Under the pieces are notes generated by a model. That model worked only from the letters and a program-made list of their open reading frames with translations, searched no databases and was not told the origin of the DNA. Source: an uncultured Veillonella sp. (GTDB taxonomy: Bacteria > Bacillota > Negativicutes > Veillonellales > Veillonellaceae). From it: a stretch of DNA of 6,122 nucleotides. Numbering within the stretch: position 1 is the first letter of the stretch; each line of letters begins with the position of its first letter. Of the stretch, positions 5,770 to 6,122 are shown piece by piece. Position numbers and translations under genes: made by a program. The stretch spans positions 1 through 6,122 of the forward strand of contig URSE01000063.1 in NCBI GenBank assembly GCA_900550455.1, given 5' to 3'.

Positions 5770-5815
5770 ATTATGCTTACAATTCCCTTGTAAAAAGGAT
5801 TTTAATTCCCTAGTA
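5770..5815 (-). promoter_or_regulatory. Possible copA control region (palindrome and direct repeat)
   Basis: A perfect palindrome, ttacaa-ttccc-ttgtaa, occupies 5777-5793. Directly downstream for copA lies a CATAAT box (5775-5770), about 32 bases from the ATG. A 12-base direct repeat, aattccct(t/a)gta, occurs at 5781-5792 and 5804-5815. No good -35 lies at normal spacing from CATAAT. An alternative minus-strand TTGACA is at 5867-5862 with a weak -10 (TAACCT, 5843-5838). The palindrome does not match the canonical CopY box (TACA-N2-TGTA) or CsoR G-tracts, so the regulator is unknown. Confidence 0.35.
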
Positions 5816-5893
5816 TTTCTACAGGATTTACTACTTAAGGTTACACCTAGATGATAAATAATGTCAAATTATGAGCATTCATTATGCTTTAAC

Positions 5894-5910
5894 TATAACG
5901 AACAGTTATA
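5894..5910. promoter_or_regulatory. 17-bp palindrome upstream of the yigZ-like promoter
   Basis: The perfect 6-5-6 palindrome tataac-gaaca-gttata overlaps the expected -35 position of the plus-strand promoter. Its size and symmetry suit a dimeric repressor, but AT-rich spacers yield such repeats by chance, and no regulator gene is adjacent in the window. Confidence 0.3.
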
Positions 5911-5925
5911 TTATGTCTAGTTTTC

Positions 5926-5934
5926 TGTTATAAT
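5926..5934 (+). promoter_or_regulatory. Extended -10 promoter of the YigZ-family gene
   Basis: TGT-TATAAT on the plus strand is a perfect extended -10 element. The -35 region at normal spacing (TTATAT, 5906-5911) is poor, which extended -10 promoters tolerate. The predicted start near 5941 gives a leader of about 27 bases before the ATG at 5968. Confidence 0.65.
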
Positions 5935-5967
5935 GATATATATTTAGTGTGAAAATGAGGATTAGCC

Positions 5968-6122
5968 ATGCGAGACATAAGCCAACAAAAGGATTATATA
6001 GCTGTTAGTCAGCCCTATCGCACAGAATATACTATTGAGAAGTCTCGTTTTATCGCTAGTATAGCCCCTTGTCAAAGCGAGGCGGAAGCCCAGGCTTTTA
6101 TTACTAGCACAAAAAAAGAATT
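5968..6122 (+). CDS. yigZ: YigZ/YvyE (IMPACT) family protein, 5' part only
   Basis: Fifty-one codons are visible and the frame is open to the right edge. The start ATG at 5968 has GAGGA at 5957-5961, six bases upstream. The N-terminus fits the UPF0029/IMPACT family: an aromatic-rich lead (DYIAVSQPYRTEYTI), the hallmark EKSRFIASIAP at residues 24-34, then an acidic helix SEAEAQAFITSTKKE (37-51). Members are small cytosolic proteins with a ribosomal-S5-like domain 2 fold; eukaryotic IMPACT regulates Gcn2, while the bacterial role is not settled. The rest of the protein, including the usual A-x-H-N segment, lies outside the window. It is transcribed divergently from copA with a 229-bp shared spacer. 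Nothing links its function to copper. Confidence 0.85.
   Translation, partial: MRDISQQKDYIAVSQPYRTEYTIEKSRFIASIAPCQSEAEAQAFITSTKKE

Noticed and set aside
5874..5888. agcat-N5-atgct inverted repeat in the copA–yigZ spacer
   Set aside because: Five-base arms in AT-rich DNA are expected by chance, and it matches no promoter position.
1..6122. Mobile element, CRISPR array, tRNA or rRNA gene, toxin–antitoxin pair
   Set aside because: No transposase, integrase, regularly spaced repeats, clover-leaf sequence or small paired genes were seen; all genes are intact housekeeping or metal-homeostasis genes.

Overview
This window is chromosomal housekeeping sequence from a bacterium of the Bacillota. The run ylxM–ffh–rpsP–khpA–ylqD–rimM, with a probable trmD start after it, is the conserved SRP/ribosome-maturation cluster of that phylum. 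AT-rich spacers and moderate-GC genes fit a Negativicutes member such as a Veillonella relative, but that placement is inferred from gene order and general protein character, not from a search.

Layout on the minus strand, in order of transcription: copA (5738-3549) encodes a P1B-type copper ATPase and ends at a strong intrinsic terminator (3479-3520). A promoter candidate buried in that terminator begins the next operon: ylxM (3401-3078), ffh (3076-1727), a 168-bp spacer full of hairpins, rpsP (1558-1295), khpA (1274-1047), ylqD (1036-629) and rimM (636-130). The operon stops at a terminator whose stem contains the rimM stop codon. After it come a possible new promoter, an inverted repeat and the first three codons (M-R-I) of a gene that is probably trmD, at the left edge. 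On the plus strand, a YigZ/IMPACT-family gene starts at 5968, divergent from copA, and runs off the right edge.

How the genes work together: YlxM and Ffh belong to co-translational protein targeting. S16, KhpA and RimM belong to 30S assembly and RNA binding. YlqD is a conserved coiled-coil protein of unknown role. Genes are tightly spaced or overlapping (1-bp gap ylxM/ffh, 8-bp overlap ylqD/rimM), which suggests translational coupling. The exception is the ffh–rpsP junction, where almost every base between the ffh stop and the rpsP ribosome-binding site lies in an inverted repeat. CopA is functionally unrelated and separated by its own terminator.

I see no phage, transposase, CRISPR, toxin–antitoxin or other new multi-gene system here. 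The items worth a second look are non-coding: the hairpin array between ffh and rpsP, the terminator/promoter arrangements at both ends of the SRP operon, and the palindromes in the copA–yigZ divergent spacer.
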